Assembly (NCBI GenBank): GCA_016192035.1
Contig: JACPUW010000002.1
Location: 1 to 64,000 of the forward strand
DNA from: Bacteroidota bacterium
GTDB lineage: Bacteria; Bacteroidota; Bacteroidia; CAILMK01; JACPUW01
DNA: 64,000 nucleotides
Direction: 5' to 3'
Below the pieces are notes generated by a model that worked only from the letters and a program-made list of their open reading frames with translations, made no database searches and was not told the origin of the DNA. The position numbers and the translations under genes were made by a program. Shown piece by piece: positions 40,210 to 49,713 of the stretch (position 1 is the first letter of the stretch; each line of letters opens with the position of its first letter).

Positions 40210-41046
40210 TTACCCCAATGACAAACCTTGCGACCGAACCGGACGGCCCATAAATAGCGTAGCCTTTTCATCAAACACCGAGGGCTCATCGGTGGTGAAA
40301 TAGGCACGGTGGCCGTTTTTGGAGCAAATCATATCCATATGAGGGTGGCGGTGCAGGTAGCGGGCCAAGGCTTCGGCTATCAGGGGGCCCTGGGTCACCA
40401 CCCGCGTTCCTTCCGGAAGGTGTTGGGCTATGGAAGGGGCTAGAAGGGGGTAGTGGGTGCAGGCAAGGAGCACGGCATCTATCATGGGGTCTTGCTCCAT
40501 GAGCGCCTGGCAGTATTTCTCCACAAAGTAATGTGTACCATCACCTTGCAGTTCACCGGCTTCTACCAGGGGAACCCATAGGGGGCAGGCTTGTTGGCTT
40601 AGTTGCACGCCAGGAAAAAACCGGGCAATTTCCAGCGGATAAGACAGGGAGCGCACGGTGCCTTCGGTAGCAAACAAACCCAGATGGCCGCTGCGGGTAA
40701 GGCTGCCTGCCTGTTCGGTACTTGGCCGCAGTACGCCCAGTACCCTTCGGTGGCTTGGCCCCATGGGCAAGTCTAGCTGCTGGATACTTCGCAACGCTTT
40801 GGCACTGGCTGTGTTGCACGCTAAAATCACGAGATGGCAACCCATATCGAATAGTGCCTCCACACATTGCCTAGTAAAGCGATAAACCGTGGAAAAAGAC
40901 CGGTTGCCATAGGGCACCCTTGCGTTATCGCCCAGATAAACAAAGTCATAGTTGGGCAGCGTTTGTTCCAGTTCCCTACATACGGTAAGTCCGCCATAGC
41001 CAGAATCAAAAACCCCAATGGGGCCGGGTAGGAGGGGGGGCGACAT
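40210..41046 (-). CDS. murI: Glutamate racemase
   Basis: A 278-residue cofactor-independent racemase that makes D-glutamate for peptidoglycan. GVFDSGYGGLTV starts at residue 11, the first catalytic cysteine is C77 in LACNTASA, the second lies in LLACTHYPLL, and YLGDNARVPYG is the substrate loop. ATG 41046 (MSPPLLPGPIG) is chosen: the longer open frame reads through a region with no family similarity, and a near -7 element GACATTTG lies immediately upstream of this ATG. Confidence 0.93.
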   Translation of the reverse strand: MSPPLLPGPIGVFDSGYGGLTVCRELEQTLPNYDFVYLGDNARVPYGNRSFSTVYRFTRQCVEALFDMGCHLVILACNTASAKALRSIQQLDLPMGPSHRRVLGVLRPSTEQAGSLTRSGHLGLFATEGTVRSLSYPLEIARFFPGVQLSQQACPLWVPLVEAGELQGDGTHYFVEKYCQALMEQDPMIDAVLLACTHYPLLAPSIAQHLPEGTRVVTQGPLIAEALARYLHRHPHMDMICSKNGHRAYFTTDEPSVFDEKATLFMGRPVRSQGLSLG

Positions 41047-41193
41047 ACTTGGGCAAATGTCGCTAGCCAGGTGCAAATGGCCAGTATCACCGCAGGTACT
41101 GTACCCAAGTTTAATTGCCTGCCGGCAAAGGAATACCTGGGGGCATAAGGCTGGCTGGCTGAGGCACCGGCCCAGGGCCCTGCTTCCCCGTGA

Positions 41194-41223
41194 CAACAAA
41201 AAAGCCCTGTCAAACAGGGCTTT
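41194..41223 (-). terminator. Intrinsic terminator after the M36 protease gene
   Basis: On the minus strand AAAGCCCTG pairs with CAGGGCTTT over a five-base loop and runs into TTTTTTGTTGT. It lies 25 bases after the stop at 41249 and upstream of murI. Confidence 0.88.
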
Positions 41224-41248
41224 ATGATATTTAAATTGGGCTGCTTGG

Positions 41249-44200
41249 TTAGTACACCATCAGGGGCTGTATTTCGCGGTACCCGTTGTCAAATACCATT
41301 TTCAATAGGTAGGTACCCTTCATTATCTCTCGGAGATCTAGTGCGTTGAGCCCTTCTCCAATCCGTACCGAGTAGAGTTCCCTTCCGTTTATGTCCACCA
41401 GGGTACAGCTGCCCTGGCCCAGTGCGCCGGAAACTTGCAGGCTGGTAAACGCGCTGCCGGGGTTGGGATACACCAATACCTGATGGTAGGGCCGATCCTG
41501 GGAGGCTATGCCGTTGTCCAGCACGTCATATATCACTGTGGTAACCTCACTGCCCATCGTTTTGTCGCTTTGGGTGGCATAGGCCTTATTGGTCACCGCT
41601 GCATAGTGCAGCACCTTCACATCGTCCACATACCAGCCCAGCCCGCTAAAAAACCTGTCAGAGGCAAACCTAAACCGCACCAGGATGTCTTTCCCAACAA
41701 AAGCTTTTAGGTCTATGTGGCTCTCCACAAACCCGTTGCTGTTGCCACTGAATAATGCCCTCCCGTTGAGTGGCGTGTTGGGGTTATTGCTTATTTCTGC
41801 ATTGTAGCCATGCCGGGTGAAATAGGGCTCGGCGTCAAACCAGTTGATCCCGTCTTCGGTAAACTCTATTACGCCACCATCTCGATCGGTATTGGTGTTG
41901 TAGGCGTGCCAAAAGTGGAGGGAGGCCCCGGGTTCTATCAAGCCTATGTCAAACATCAAACTTTGGTCTGACTGTGCAAACGGATTGGGCACAAACCAGC
42001 ATGAATCGCCCTGGGACACAAAACCCGATTGGAGTATCCAGCCCTCGGTTCCTATGTCTGACACCGTACTCCAGCGCCCGCCAGGGGCCTCAGCACCGTC
42101 TTCCACATATACCGTGGTGTATGGCCCTGGTTTGGGCTTGGCATTGTAGCTACAGGTAACTGTAGCGCCGGGGGCCAATTCCGGTATGTTGAGTACCATG
42201 ATATTGCCATTTATTGCCCAATCGCAGTCGGCACTGCCTTTCACCAGTTCCAGGGCACTGGGCAGGGTATCTGTTACCACCACTTGCCGGTAGGTTTCCT
42301 CCGATCCGTTTTCTATTTCAATTTTATAGGTAATGGTCTCGTCTTCATTGGCTACCGTCACGGCCAATTTGGTTATGCCCACATAACCACGGTACTTGGG
42401 TGGCATTTCAAACCCGTTTTTGCCATCTGTGCGGTTGTTTGGGTCTCCACCATCGGCATCCCAGCCCAAACCTCTGTCAGTGAAAGCCTTCCAAATCAAC
42501 TTTTCATTCTTCCCTCCATTGTTTAGCTTGTCGGCCAGGAGAATAGCGTCACGCGCATCGGTAAACCCTGGATTGCAGGGCTGCAGTTTCATACCGTCGA
42601 TCACCAGTTGGAGTGCCATGTTGTTGCCACCGGTACCATCATATAAATCAGGGTCATAGCCATAGGTTTCTATAAACGCCCAGTACATATCCCAGAGCAT
42701 GGCACACCACACGGCGCCCACGCCGTGGGGTATCGATAGGGTAGCAATATTTTCATAGGCGTAGGGGCTCTTTGACGCATCGGTAGAGTAGGGGTAGGGC
42801 CTAATGCCACCCCCGGTAATGGGTTGATTTTGTAGAAAGGTACCTATGCCCCTGAGGTCTCCTCCCTTGTCATCAGGTTGTTGGGTCATTACCAGTGCAA
42901 AGAAATCGCTCCATCCCTCGCCCATTTGTTCTTGGTTTCGCAAGCAATTGGAGTTCATGGCGCCGCCCGTGAGCCGGGTAGATATGCCGTGGCCATATTC
43001 GTGTGATATGACCCCGTTGTCAAAATCAGAATCAAAACCTGAAGAGCCAGATGTGTTGTACAGCGATACCTCAAAGGAACGGTTAGCCAATTCGCCCGCC
43101 AGGGTAAGGCCCAGGCTGCGCTGGATCATAATACTTGGTATGGTTATGTCGCCCTGTGTGCCATCGCCGCCCATTTCTATCACGGGCCTATTGTCGCTGT
43201 AGATCACCACGGCTATGGCGCCGGCCATCTGGGCGTGGCGCACCTTGCTCACAAACGTGCAGGTACCGCGCTCAATAAGGGCAATTTTTCCCTTTATGTC
43301 CTGTGGGTTGAGCAGCGGGGAATCACAGGCCAGGGTGGGGCTTGCCGAACCGTCGCGCACCACTACAAGTTCTGCTTTTATTGGTGTGCTGCCCAGCCTG
43401 GGGCCAAAGGCGGCCCCGGAGGCGGTGTACTTGCCCTCGTTGGCCGAGGGGGCGTGTACATCCAGGGTCAAGGCACCGGCCACTCCCCAAAGAAACATCT
43501 GCATACGGGGGTTCATACCGTCTTCGGGGGTGGCAAAATTGGCGTTGTTGGTACCTGAACCGTCTTGGGCATCGGCAAAGACAAAATCGCCCGCCCCTTC
43601 ATTGGCGCGGCCATAGTGGTTGAGCTGAAAATTCCCGCTTTCTTCATCAAAACCATATTGGTACCACACGTCGTGCATAAAGTTGTTCCACACAAAGAGG
43701 TTGGTTATGGCGGCGCTTAGGTTGGAATCTGGCCCCGCATCTTGGGCAAAAGGGAAATCGAATTCCAGGTTTGTGCCACCGTCGGGGCTGTAGCCGTCTA
43801 TGTTGTTGTCGTCGCGGTCTTCGCGGGCCCATACATTATTCCCAAAGGTGATGGCGAGTTCGGCACCGCTCACGCCGTCGGTATCATGCCACCCATAGGG
43901 CGATGCAGTGGGGTTGGCCGGGCTCTCAAGCAGTTGGCGTTCGCCGTGGCTGGGGCTTTCTATACCCAGTCCAAATGCCGTATAGCTACCGTCATTGGCT
44001 TTTCGCGGCCTACTGCTTGATTTGCCGGGGTGAACCGTGCCTGCATTGTGGGTGGCGGCGTGCCAGTGACCTTCACGGCAGCTTAACATCCAGTCGTTTA
44101 TGTCAAGCAAATTGCCATTGCGTGCATCTATTACCGCGTAGTACCAGTGGCTCTGGTCGGGCAGCAATATGCTGATTGACCAAGAAGGTACCAAGCCTGT

Positions 44201-44692
44201 TTGTGCCAAGAAATAGGTTTTTTTGGCCCTGATGCGCTCGGGCGAAAGGCCTGGCCATGAGAGCTCAAAGTGTTGGTCGTTGAGTGTTGTCCATCGCCAT
44301 TCTGCAGGTTGGCCGGGGTTTGAAAAATGGGCCGATAGCTTGTGTACAAGGTAATCAAGCGCCTGGCCTTGGCCCAAGGAATGGGCTTGAGGTGTAGGAA
44401 CTAGATAGGCCGGTTCTACAAACTGTTGGTGGAAAGCCACCACCGCCCCGTGCTGGGCATGGGCACTAAATACCGCCCCTTCTATGGGCAATCCTTGGTA
44501 GGTTTGGTGTCCGTAGGCATGCCAAACTTGGCTGTGCTTGTCCAGTATCTGTTTGGTAACCATAAAATTGCCGCTGGCAATAACAGGATGGTCTATGGTT
44601 TGGATGAGTTCTGGAAATCCTGGAGGAGCGTACTGCGCCCTAAGGCCAGTGAGCATGGCCAGGAGGGCTAAAAAGGTGGTAAGTGTCCGCAT
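41249..44692 (-). CDS. Secreted fungalysin-type M36 metalloprotease with T9SS type A sorting domain
   Basis: An 1147-residue extracellular protease. A signal peptide (MRTLTTFLALLAMLTGLRAQ) is followed by an FTP-type propeptide, then the M36 catalytic domain with the zinc motif HEYGH at 564-568 and the third ligand region EGWSDFFALV. A PA domain (GKIALIERGTCTFVSKVRHA) is inserted before the active site. After the protease come a DUF11-like segment (EIENGSEETYRQVVVTDTLP), a beta-sandwich (FWHAYNTNTDRDGGVIEF) and the type A sorting domain VYPNPGSAFTSLQVSG to the end. Most likely a surface-exposed or released protease exported by T9SS. A single transcript closed by the terminator at 41194. Confidence 0.93.
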   Translation of the reverse strand: MRTLTTFLALLAMLTGLRAQYAPPGFPELIQTIDHPVIASGNFMVTKQILDKHSQVWHAYGHQTYQGLPIEGAVFSAHAQHGAVVAFHQQFVEPAYLVPTPQAHSLGQGQALDYLVHKLSAHFSNPGQPAEWRWTTLNDQHFELSWPGLSPERIRAKKTYFLAQTGLVPSWSISILLPDQSHWYYAVIDARNGNLLDINDWMLSCREGHWHAATHNAGTVHPGKSSSRPRKANDGSYTAFGLGIESPSHGERQLLESPANPTASPYGWHDTDGVSGAELAITFGNNVWAREDRDDNNIDGYSPDGGTNLEFDFPFAQDAGPDSNLSAAITNLFVWNNFMHDVWYQYGFDEESGNFQLNHYGRANEGAGDFVFADAQDGSGTNNANFATPEDGMNPRMQMFLWGVAGALTLDVHAPSANEGKYTASGAAFGPRLGSTPIKAELVVVRDGSASPTLACDSPLLNPQDIKGKIALIERGTCTFVSKVRHAQMAGAIAVVIYSDNRPVIEMGGDGTQGDITIPSIMIQRSLGLTLAGELANRSFEVSLYNTSGSSGFDSDFDNGVISHEYGHGISTRLTGGAMNSNCLRNQEQMGEGWSDFFALVMTQQPDDKGGDLRGIGTFLQNQPITGGGIRPYPYSTDASKSPYAYENIATLSIPHGVGAVWCAMLWDMYWAFIETYGYDPDLYDGTGGNNMALQLVIDGMKLQPCNPGFTDARDAILLADKLNNGGKNEKLIWKAFTDRGLGWDADGGDPNNRTDGKNGFEMPPKYRGYVGITKLAVTVANEDETITYKIEIENGSEETYRQVVVTDTLPSALELVKGSADCDWAINGNIMVLNIPELAPGATVTCSYNAKPKPGPYTTVYVEDGAEAPGGRWSTVSDIGTEGWILQSGFVSQGDSCWFVPNPFAQSDQSLMFDIGLIEPGASLHFWHAYNTNTDRDGGVIEFTEDGINWFDAEPYFTRHGYNAEISNNPNTPLNGRALFSGNSNGFVESHIDLKAFVGKDILVRFRFASDRFFSGLGWYVDDVKVLHYAAVTNKAYATQSDKTMGSEVTTVIYDVLDNGIASQDRPYHQVLVYPNPGSAFTSLQVSGALGQGSCTLVDINGRELYSVRIGEGLNALDLREIMKGTYLLKMVFDNGYREIQPLMVY

Positions 44693-44712
44693 ATGTGCTT
44701 GCTTAATACGGG

Positions 44713-44720
44713 CAATATTA
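44713..44720 (-). promoter_or_regulatory. Probable -7 element of the M36 protease gene
   Basis: The minus strand reads TAATATTG, one mismatch from TAnnTTTG, 20 bases before the ATG at 44692. Confidence 0.35.
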
Positions 44721-44805
44721 AGACAGTGTGTAGGGGTATAGGTGAAGGCCTATGCTTAATAAAGCCAACGGATAGATAGGGTGTGCTAGGGGTAAATCAA
44801 GCGAT

Positions 44806-44843
44806 AAAAAAACCGGGGGTTTTAGTAGCCCATTTGCCCCGGG
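44806..44843 (-). terminator. Intrinsic terminator after the OLD-like ATPase gene
   Basis: On the minus strand CCGGGG pairs with CCCCGG around an 18-base loop that may itself fold, followed by TTTTTTTA. It begins nine bases after the ATPase stop. Confidence 0.7.
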
Positions 44844-44851
44844 ACTGGCAT

Positions 44852-46600
44852 TTATTGAGAGTAAGGCTTTATCACCTCATACAGCGCGTCCAACTTTTCA
44901 ATAATTTCTGCATCTACTTCCTGAGGGAGTAGAAATACAATCAACTCATGAAAATTGGATTTACGCATGGCCAGGGGTTGATGGGTCCGGGCAGAAAACT
45001 CCCATAACACGTCCAGCGCCCAATCACCCAGCTTTTCGTCGTTCCACCACGCGTGGTTTGGGTTATTTAGGTAAATTGGAGGAGTAAGTTCCTTTATACA
45101 ATTTTCCATGATTTGGCCATAATTGGCCGTAAAAAGGGAGTTTTCCTGAGATATGGCCCATCGGGTAAGGACCGTAATGGTACAGAAGTAATTTTCGATT
45201 TCCCTTTTTTTCCATTGCAACACGGGCATGGGGGCGTCAACAGGAACGCTGTGGTTTAACCTGTCAAACAAGCAAATACCGGATAAATTGGGTTCGATAA
45301 GTTTTAGGGCACTGAAACGAGAAAAAGCCTCGCCCGGAATATTGCCTTCCACGGGGTCGATGTTGGCCTCCTGGAGCAATCCTTGAACGGGGTGCCGTAA
45401 AATTTTTGCAAAGGCATCAAGGTTTTCTATATCGCTCCTGCCTTCCACATAGATGCAGTGTTTTTTCAATTTAGCCAAATAGTATTTGTCCCAACCAAAA
45501 TCCGTGAGTGACTTCCTGAAGTGCTTAATTACCTTAGGGTCATTTAATTTGATTGCCGAATCTTGAAGAATGGCAATGATGTCATTATCCTTGAGGGCGG
45601 CTTCCCTAAGCACCACCTCTGAATGGGAAGCCATGACCAACTGTGACCCCAATTTTCGGGCTGTGTCGGCAATTAAGTTGTAGATTTCTTTTTGGCGAAG
45701 CACTTCTAAGTGAGCATCAGGTTCGTCCATAAGTATTACCTTGCCCGGATTGGAATATAAAAAACAAAGAAGCAACAAGGTTTGCTGAAATCCCCTTCCG
45801 CCATTGGATAAATCGTATTCTATTCCGTTTTCCAAGTAGGCCATATCCAGCAATCCATTGTCAGGGTTGAAATTGGGTGGCATTATCTGAATGCCAAACC
45901 TAAACCTAAGGGAATTGACAATATTGGCCCAGCGGTCTTTAATTTCTTTGTCTGGCGGGGCATCTATGGCCCTTTCGGGGTGGAGTAGCTGATAAGCAAT
46001 GTTTCTGATCACATCGGCCGTTTTACCCTCACCAATCTTTCGGTCTATGGAGCCTGGGGTCAACCTGTCTTCAAATGATGCAAGTCCGCTCATAGGCTGT
46101 AAGTATGCTACCCGGGTTTTTAGTGCTTCGGGTGATACGGAAAACCCATCGATGTCGGCATCTTCCATCCGTATTGGCCTACAATAGAATGATTCATCGT
46201 TGGCATAGTAAAATTCAAAGGCGGCCATCCAATTGCTGCCGTTGTCATGGCCTTCAACCTTTATTTCAATAAACACATACTTGGTATCCGGTTTTCCGCC
46301 GTTGCGGGTTACGATATGTGTGTTTAGGTTATGCCAGAGCATTTTGGCCGAAGGGACAGGCAATGAAATCAAATCTTTCCTATTTATCGAAATCCCTATT
46401 CGCTTTCCGGTATTGCCCTTTGCGGCTTTCTGAACTTTATTGGCCGACCATTTTCTCAATGCTATATCCCATAGCGTTAGGGCTTGAAGAATGGAGGTTT
46501 TACCACTGTTGTTTGGCCCGATTAGTACTAGCGGCGAGTTTACGTCAAAAGAAATAGACGATATTTTTTTGAAATTATTTATTGTTACCTTGGTAATCAT
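44852..46600 (-). CDS. OLD-like ABC ATPase with degenerate TOPRIM-like tail
   Basis: A 582-residue protein. SMC/RecF-type ATPase: Walker A GPNNSGKTS at 28-36, signature-like DLSNGGRGFQQTLLLL near residue 270, Walker B KVILMDEPDAHLE near 290 and H-loop MASHSEVVL. From about 380 a TOPRIM-like part begins: CIYVEGRSDIENL has the conserved glutamate, and GICLFDRLNHS stands where a DxD would be, so metal catalysis is uncertain. OLD-family proteins cut or sense foreign DNA and several belong to antiphage systems (GajA, PARIS AriA). Here no partner gene is adjacent: 577 bases upstream and 150 downstream hold nothing recognised. Whether it acts alone or with a distant partner is open. Confidence 0.75.
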   Translation of the reverse strand: MITKVTINNFKKISSISFDVNSPLVLIGPNNSGKTSILQALTLWDIALRKWSANKVQKAAKGNTGKRIGISINRKDLISLPVPSAKMLWHNLNTHIVTRNGGKPDTKYVFIEIKVEGHDNGSNWMAAFEFYYANDESFYCRPIRMEDADIDGFSVSPEALKTRVAYLQPMSGLASFEDRLTPGSIDRKIGEGKTADVIRNIAYQLLHPERAIDAPPDKEIKDRWANIVNSLRFRFGIQIMPPNFNPDNGLLDMAYLENGIEYDLSNGGRGFQQTLLLLCFLYSNPGKVILMDEPDAHLEVLRQKEIYNLIADTARKLGSQLVMASHSEVVLREAALKDNDIIAILQDSAIKLNDPKVIKHFRKSLTDFGWDKYYLAKLKKHCIYVEGRSDIENLDAFAKILRHPVQGLLQEANIDPVEGNIPGEAFSRFSALKLIEPNLSGICLFDRLNHSVPVDAPMPVLQWKKREIENYFCTITVLTRWAISQENSLFTANYGQIMENCIKELTPPIYLNNPNHAWWNDEKLGDWALDVLWEFSARTHQPLAMRKSNFHELIVFLLPQEVDAEIIEKLDALYEVIKPYSQ

Positions 46601-47177
46601 TCCATTGTGGGATTTTCTACAGGATGTTTGATACCATTGGGCGCCCCTACCATCATAAAGCCAGGAGCAAGGGTGAAATAGGACGACATCTTACCTCTTG
46701 TAGGGCTCAGGTTTGACTTTATTGCCTGCCGATTGACCTGCCAATTTATCCATTTATTTATCCCATTGGCACATGTAGTATTGTCTCGGATTTTGCCGCT
46801 GTAGAGTATATGAGGTGTGACATGCATACAAAACCGGTGGGCCATGAAACGGCAAGGCCCAGCAGGCACAGCAGATAAGGGCGACGGGACTACAAGGGCA
46901 CTTTGTTTTCTAAATTGTGGCACAAAAACAGAATATCGGCAAAGGTAGGCGGGTTTTCACTACTTGCCTATTTGATGTCCCATTAGCGGCTCACTTGGCG
47001 GTCTTCGCGCATATTACCATCGTTTCCAAAAATTGCACATACATGGGTAAACAACCTGGAGGATCATCATTTCCTCTACGGATAAGGAAACCCGGGACAG
47101 GCCCTAAGTAAGCACCCAAAACAAGAAACTGGTGAAAAAAAAATGCATGCTCACCTAAGCAAATAAGTCACCCCCCC
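46601..47177. other. 577-base region upstream of the OLD-like ATPase with no recognised gene
   Basis: Minus- and plus-strand open frames exist, including one ending in an ATGA overlap with the ATPase start, but their sequences have no coding character I trust. No tRNA, no CRISPR-like repeat and no strong hairpin are seen. It is the longest apparently empty stretch in the second half of the window and lies next to a possible defence gene. Confidence 0.45.
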
Positions 47178-47807
47178 CTACACCAACATTTCCCTCAATT
47201 CACACAGTATCATGGCAGTGGCTCCCCAAACTATCTCATTTTCCAGCAGGTAGCAGGGCGTCTCGGCGTTCATGCCCTGGGCCAGCCGCACCCTTTGCCG
47301 GTTGCCATTGCCCTGTTGCAGCAGGTGCGCCAGGGGTGTTTCCAGCAGCTTGGCCACCTCCCTATCATCTTTCACCATGGCCGGGCGCCACTCCATAAAT
47401 CCCACATAGGGGTGCACATGAAAGTTGGACGGCGGTATGTACAAATCGGTCAGTGGGCCCAGTATCTGCACATCCTGCGGCATCACGCCTATTTCTTCCC
47501 ATGTTTCCCTTAGGGCAGTAGCCTCCAGGCTAGGGTCGCCAGGGTCGTGGCTGCCGCCCGGCAAACCCACCTGCCCACTGTGTACCCCCGGGTACTGGTG
47601 GCGTAGCAAAAGCGGGAAATAGGCCCTGCCTTCAAGTGGATAGAGCAACACCAACACGGCCCCCAACCGGTGCGGCTTGGTGCCAAAAAGCTGCGCATAT
47701 TCCCGGTTTCTTTGGGAGTGTCCCATAAGCAGTTGCGCATCTCGTCCGGGCAAATCGCCCCGGCCCAGCCGCTGCCCCAACCGGTCTATCACCTCATCAA
47801 ACTCCAT
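47178..47807 (-). CDS. NUDIX hydrolase, CoA pyrophosphatase type
   Basis: A 209-residue protein. The NUDIX box is GGSHDPGDPSLEATALRETW followed by EEIGV, and the stretch just before it, LLLRHQYPGVHSGQVGLPGG, matches the extra motif of CoA pyrophosphatases (NudL/PCD1). Such enzymes hydrolyse CoA or its derivatives to phosphopantetheine and 3',5'-ADP. No signal peptide. Start MEFDEVIDRLGQRLGRG. It is divergent to lgt with about 80 bases between. Confidence 0.85.
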   Translation of the reverse strand: MEFDEVIDRLGQRLGRGDLPGRDAQLLMGHSQRNREYAQLFGTKPHRLGAVLVLLYPLEGRAYFPLLLRHQYPGVHSGQVGLPGGSHDPGDPSLEATALRETWEEIGVMPQDVQILGPLTDLYIPPSNFHVHPYVGFMEWRPAMVKDDREVAKLLETPLAHLLQQGNGNRQRVRLAQGMNAETPCYLLENEIVWGATAMILCELREMLV

Positions 47808-47889
47808 GATACTTGCTCCGTTAAGCTTTGCAAAACTCTTCCCCCTTCGGCTATTCTACCTAAACTTTGCATAAACAGCCCAAACCCCT

Positions 47890-48723
47890 ATGCACCCCAT
47901 ACTGTTCACTTGGCAGCTTCCCGAATGGCTTAGCAACCTGCTTCCCTTTTTGCCCCAGGCCATTAGCCCCCGCAGCTATGGCACCCTTATAGCACTGGGC
48001 ATTTTAGCATCATGGGCTTACGGCACCCGCGAGGCAAAAAAACTTGGCATTCATAAAGATACCATCACAGATATGTTCCTCTATCTCATATTGGCCGGCT
48101 TTGTGGGCGGCAAGGTGCTCTTTTACCTTGAAGACCCTTCCTACTATTTTAGTAACGGCAACTGGTACCGCAACCTGGGCAGCGGATTCGTATTCTATGG
48201 CTCTTTCTTGTTTGCCCTGCCCACACTGTGGTGGTTTTTCAGAAAGCATAAGCTGCCCACCCTGCCCATGATTGACATCATAGCCATAGGCGGTGCAATG
48301 GTCCATATGTTTGGGCGCATGGGTTGTTTTATGGCCGGTTGCTGCCACGGCATCCCCACCAACTCCTGGCTCGGCGTCACCTTTACCAACCCCGCCTGCA
48401 GTGCCAAACCACTGGGTACACCCCTGCACCCCACCCAGTTGTACTCGGTGGGTATGTTGGTCATCATCATTGCCATTCTCTTTATTGTCAAAAAACACAA
48501 GAAATTCCCCGGCCAACTTTTCCCCGTTTACCTAGCCCTGTACTCCGCTGGCCGTTTTATCATAGAATTCTTTAGGGGCGACGACGAAAGGGGCTATGTA
48601 CTTGACGGTGGATGGCTCACCCACTCCCAGCTCATCAGCTTGGTTTTGTTTCCCTTAGCCATGATTTTTTATTTTTGGTTAAAGAGGAAATCCCAATCAA
48701 ATACGGCTGCCAGCCCCCAATAG
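47890..48723 (+). CDS. lgt: Prolipoprotein diacylglyceryl transferase
   Basis: A 277-residue membrane enzyme that attaches diacylglycerol to the lipobox cysteine of prolipoproteins. HMFGRMGCFMAGCCHGIPT is the Lgt signature, with seven hydrophobic helices around it. AGRFIIEFFRGDDERG near the C-terminus is also typical. An AAACTTTG element (47862-47869), a weak -7 variant, lies 20 bases upstream of the ATG. The window encodes several lipoproteins that need this enzyme. Confidence 0.95.
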   Translation: MHPILFTWQLPEWLSNLLPFLPQAISPRSYGTLIALGILASWAYGTREAKKLGIHKDTITDMFLYLILAGFVGGKVLFYLEDPSYYFSNGNWYRNLGSGFVFYGSFLFALPTLWWFFRKHKLPTLPMIDIIAIGGAMVHMFGRMGCFMAGCCHGIPTNSWLGVTFTNPACSAKPLGTPLHPTQLYSVGMLVIIIAILFIVKKHKKFPGQLFPVYLALYSAGRFIIEFFRGDDERGYVLDGGWLTHSQLISLVLFPLAMIFYFWLKRKSQSNTAASPQ

Positions 48724-48768
48724 GGCATCCTGCCCAGATTGAGGCAGTAGGTAGGCCAAGCTGCCCAC

Positions 48769-49650
48769 TCACCACCTCAGCCATAGGTTATGCGGTGCCA
48801 GGCCTATCTCAAAGTTGCTGCCCCGCAGCAACTCCCCGTCCAGGTGGGCCTCTACCGGGTGCGCCGTATGAATCACCACCTTATGGCCAGTGCCGTAGTG
48901 CACCTTGTGTAGTCCCAAGTGTTTGCCAGCCATGAGCAGGGGTAGCCGCCATATGCGCCCCGGCACCGTAAGCCGTTCCACCGCGCAAAAGTCCAGTTGG
49001 CCATCGTCTATGGCTGCCCTGGGGCATACGGGCACCCCACCGCCAAAAGCTTTGCCATTGCCCACCGTTACCATAAACAGCCTATGTACATCCAGGGCCG
49101 TGGAATCATGGCGCATAGTGGCTTCAAAGGGTTGATAGCCAACTATTCCACGGGCTATGGCGCGGTAGTAAGCCCAAACCCCAGGCACTCCCGCTGTCCA
49201 TAGCTCAGCCGCCCGGTGCGCTACCCAACCGTCAAAACCTATGCCCACCCCATTGGCAAAATACCGCCCATTGCATACCCCCATGTCCACAGGTCGAGGC
49301 GGGGCCAGGAGCGCCCGTTCTATCTGTGCCCCTATGCCTAGTTTTTCGCCCATGGCCTTTGAAAAATCGTTGCCCGTGCCGGTCTGCACCACGCCTATGG
49401 GTATATCAAACCGGGGCATTCCGTTTAGCGCCTGGTGCAGGGTGCCATCTCCACCCACCACCACCAAATCGCTATAGCCGTGGCATACATGGTCTTTCAC
49501 CAGGGTTTCCGCTCCATATTTAGATTCTGTGAGCATGATGGTGTGGGGCCAGCCCAGCCCTTCCAGCCGCTTGCGCACCTGGGGTAGGCTGCGTGCCGTA
49601 AACCCATGGCCAGCCACCGGGTTGGCTACTACAAGTACATTTTTTTCCAA
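48769..49650 (-). CDS. Diacylglycerol/lipid kinase family protein
   Basis: A 293-residue kinase of the DagK/YegS family: VVANPVAGHGFTARSLPQVR, the nucleotide-binding VVGGDGTLHQALNG and GVVQTGTGNDFSKAMG are the conserved blocks. It phosphorylates diacylglycerol or a related lipid and recycles membrane lipids. The start must be TTG at 49650 (MEKNVLVVANPV): no ATG occurs upstream in frame. It converges with lgt and lies divergent to the Kazal gene. Confidence 0.88.
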   Translation of the reverse strand: MEKNVLVVANPVAGHGFTARSLPQVRKRLEGLGWPHTIMLTESKYGAETLVKDHVCHGYSDLVVVGGDGTLHQALNGMPRFDIPIGVVQTGTGNDFSKAMGEKLGIGAQIERALLAPPRPVDMGVCNGRYFANGVGIGFDGWVAHRAAELWTAGVPGVWAYYRAIARGIVGYQPFEATMRHDSTALDVHRLFMVTVGNGKAFGGGVPVCPRAAIDDGQLDFCAVERLTVPGRIWRLPLLMAGKHLGLHKVHYGTGHKVVIHTAHPVEAHLDGELLRGSNFEIGLAPHNLWLRW

Positions 49651-49687
49651 GTGATCAACTGTTAGGCGGGGCTAAGGTAAATACAAG

Positions 49688-49695
49688 TACATTTG
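49688..49695 (+). promoter_or_regulatory. -7 element of the Kazal lipoprotein gene
   Basis: TACATTTG is an exact match. It excludes the in-frame start at 49693, which lies inside the element, and leaves a leader of about 12 bases before ATG 49714. Confidence 0.6.
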
Positions 49696-49713
49696 GCTTA
49701 TCAAAGCATTGGC

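Noticed and set aside
41047-41199. A 51-residue N-terminal extension of murI
   Set aside because: No family similarity; MurI proteins start at the GVFDSGxGG block and a near -7 element sits before ATG 41046.
46597-46923. A 108-codon minus-strand frame ending in an ATGA overlap with the OLD-like ATPase start
   Set aside because: It starts at GTG, has no family similarity I can see, and reads like random sequence; the overlap alone is not enough. Kept only as a possibility within the empty flank.
46601-47177. A retron or CRISPR-like element beside the OLD-like ATPase
   Set aside because: No reverse transcriptase, no direct repeats of constant spacing and no strong paired RNA structure were seen.
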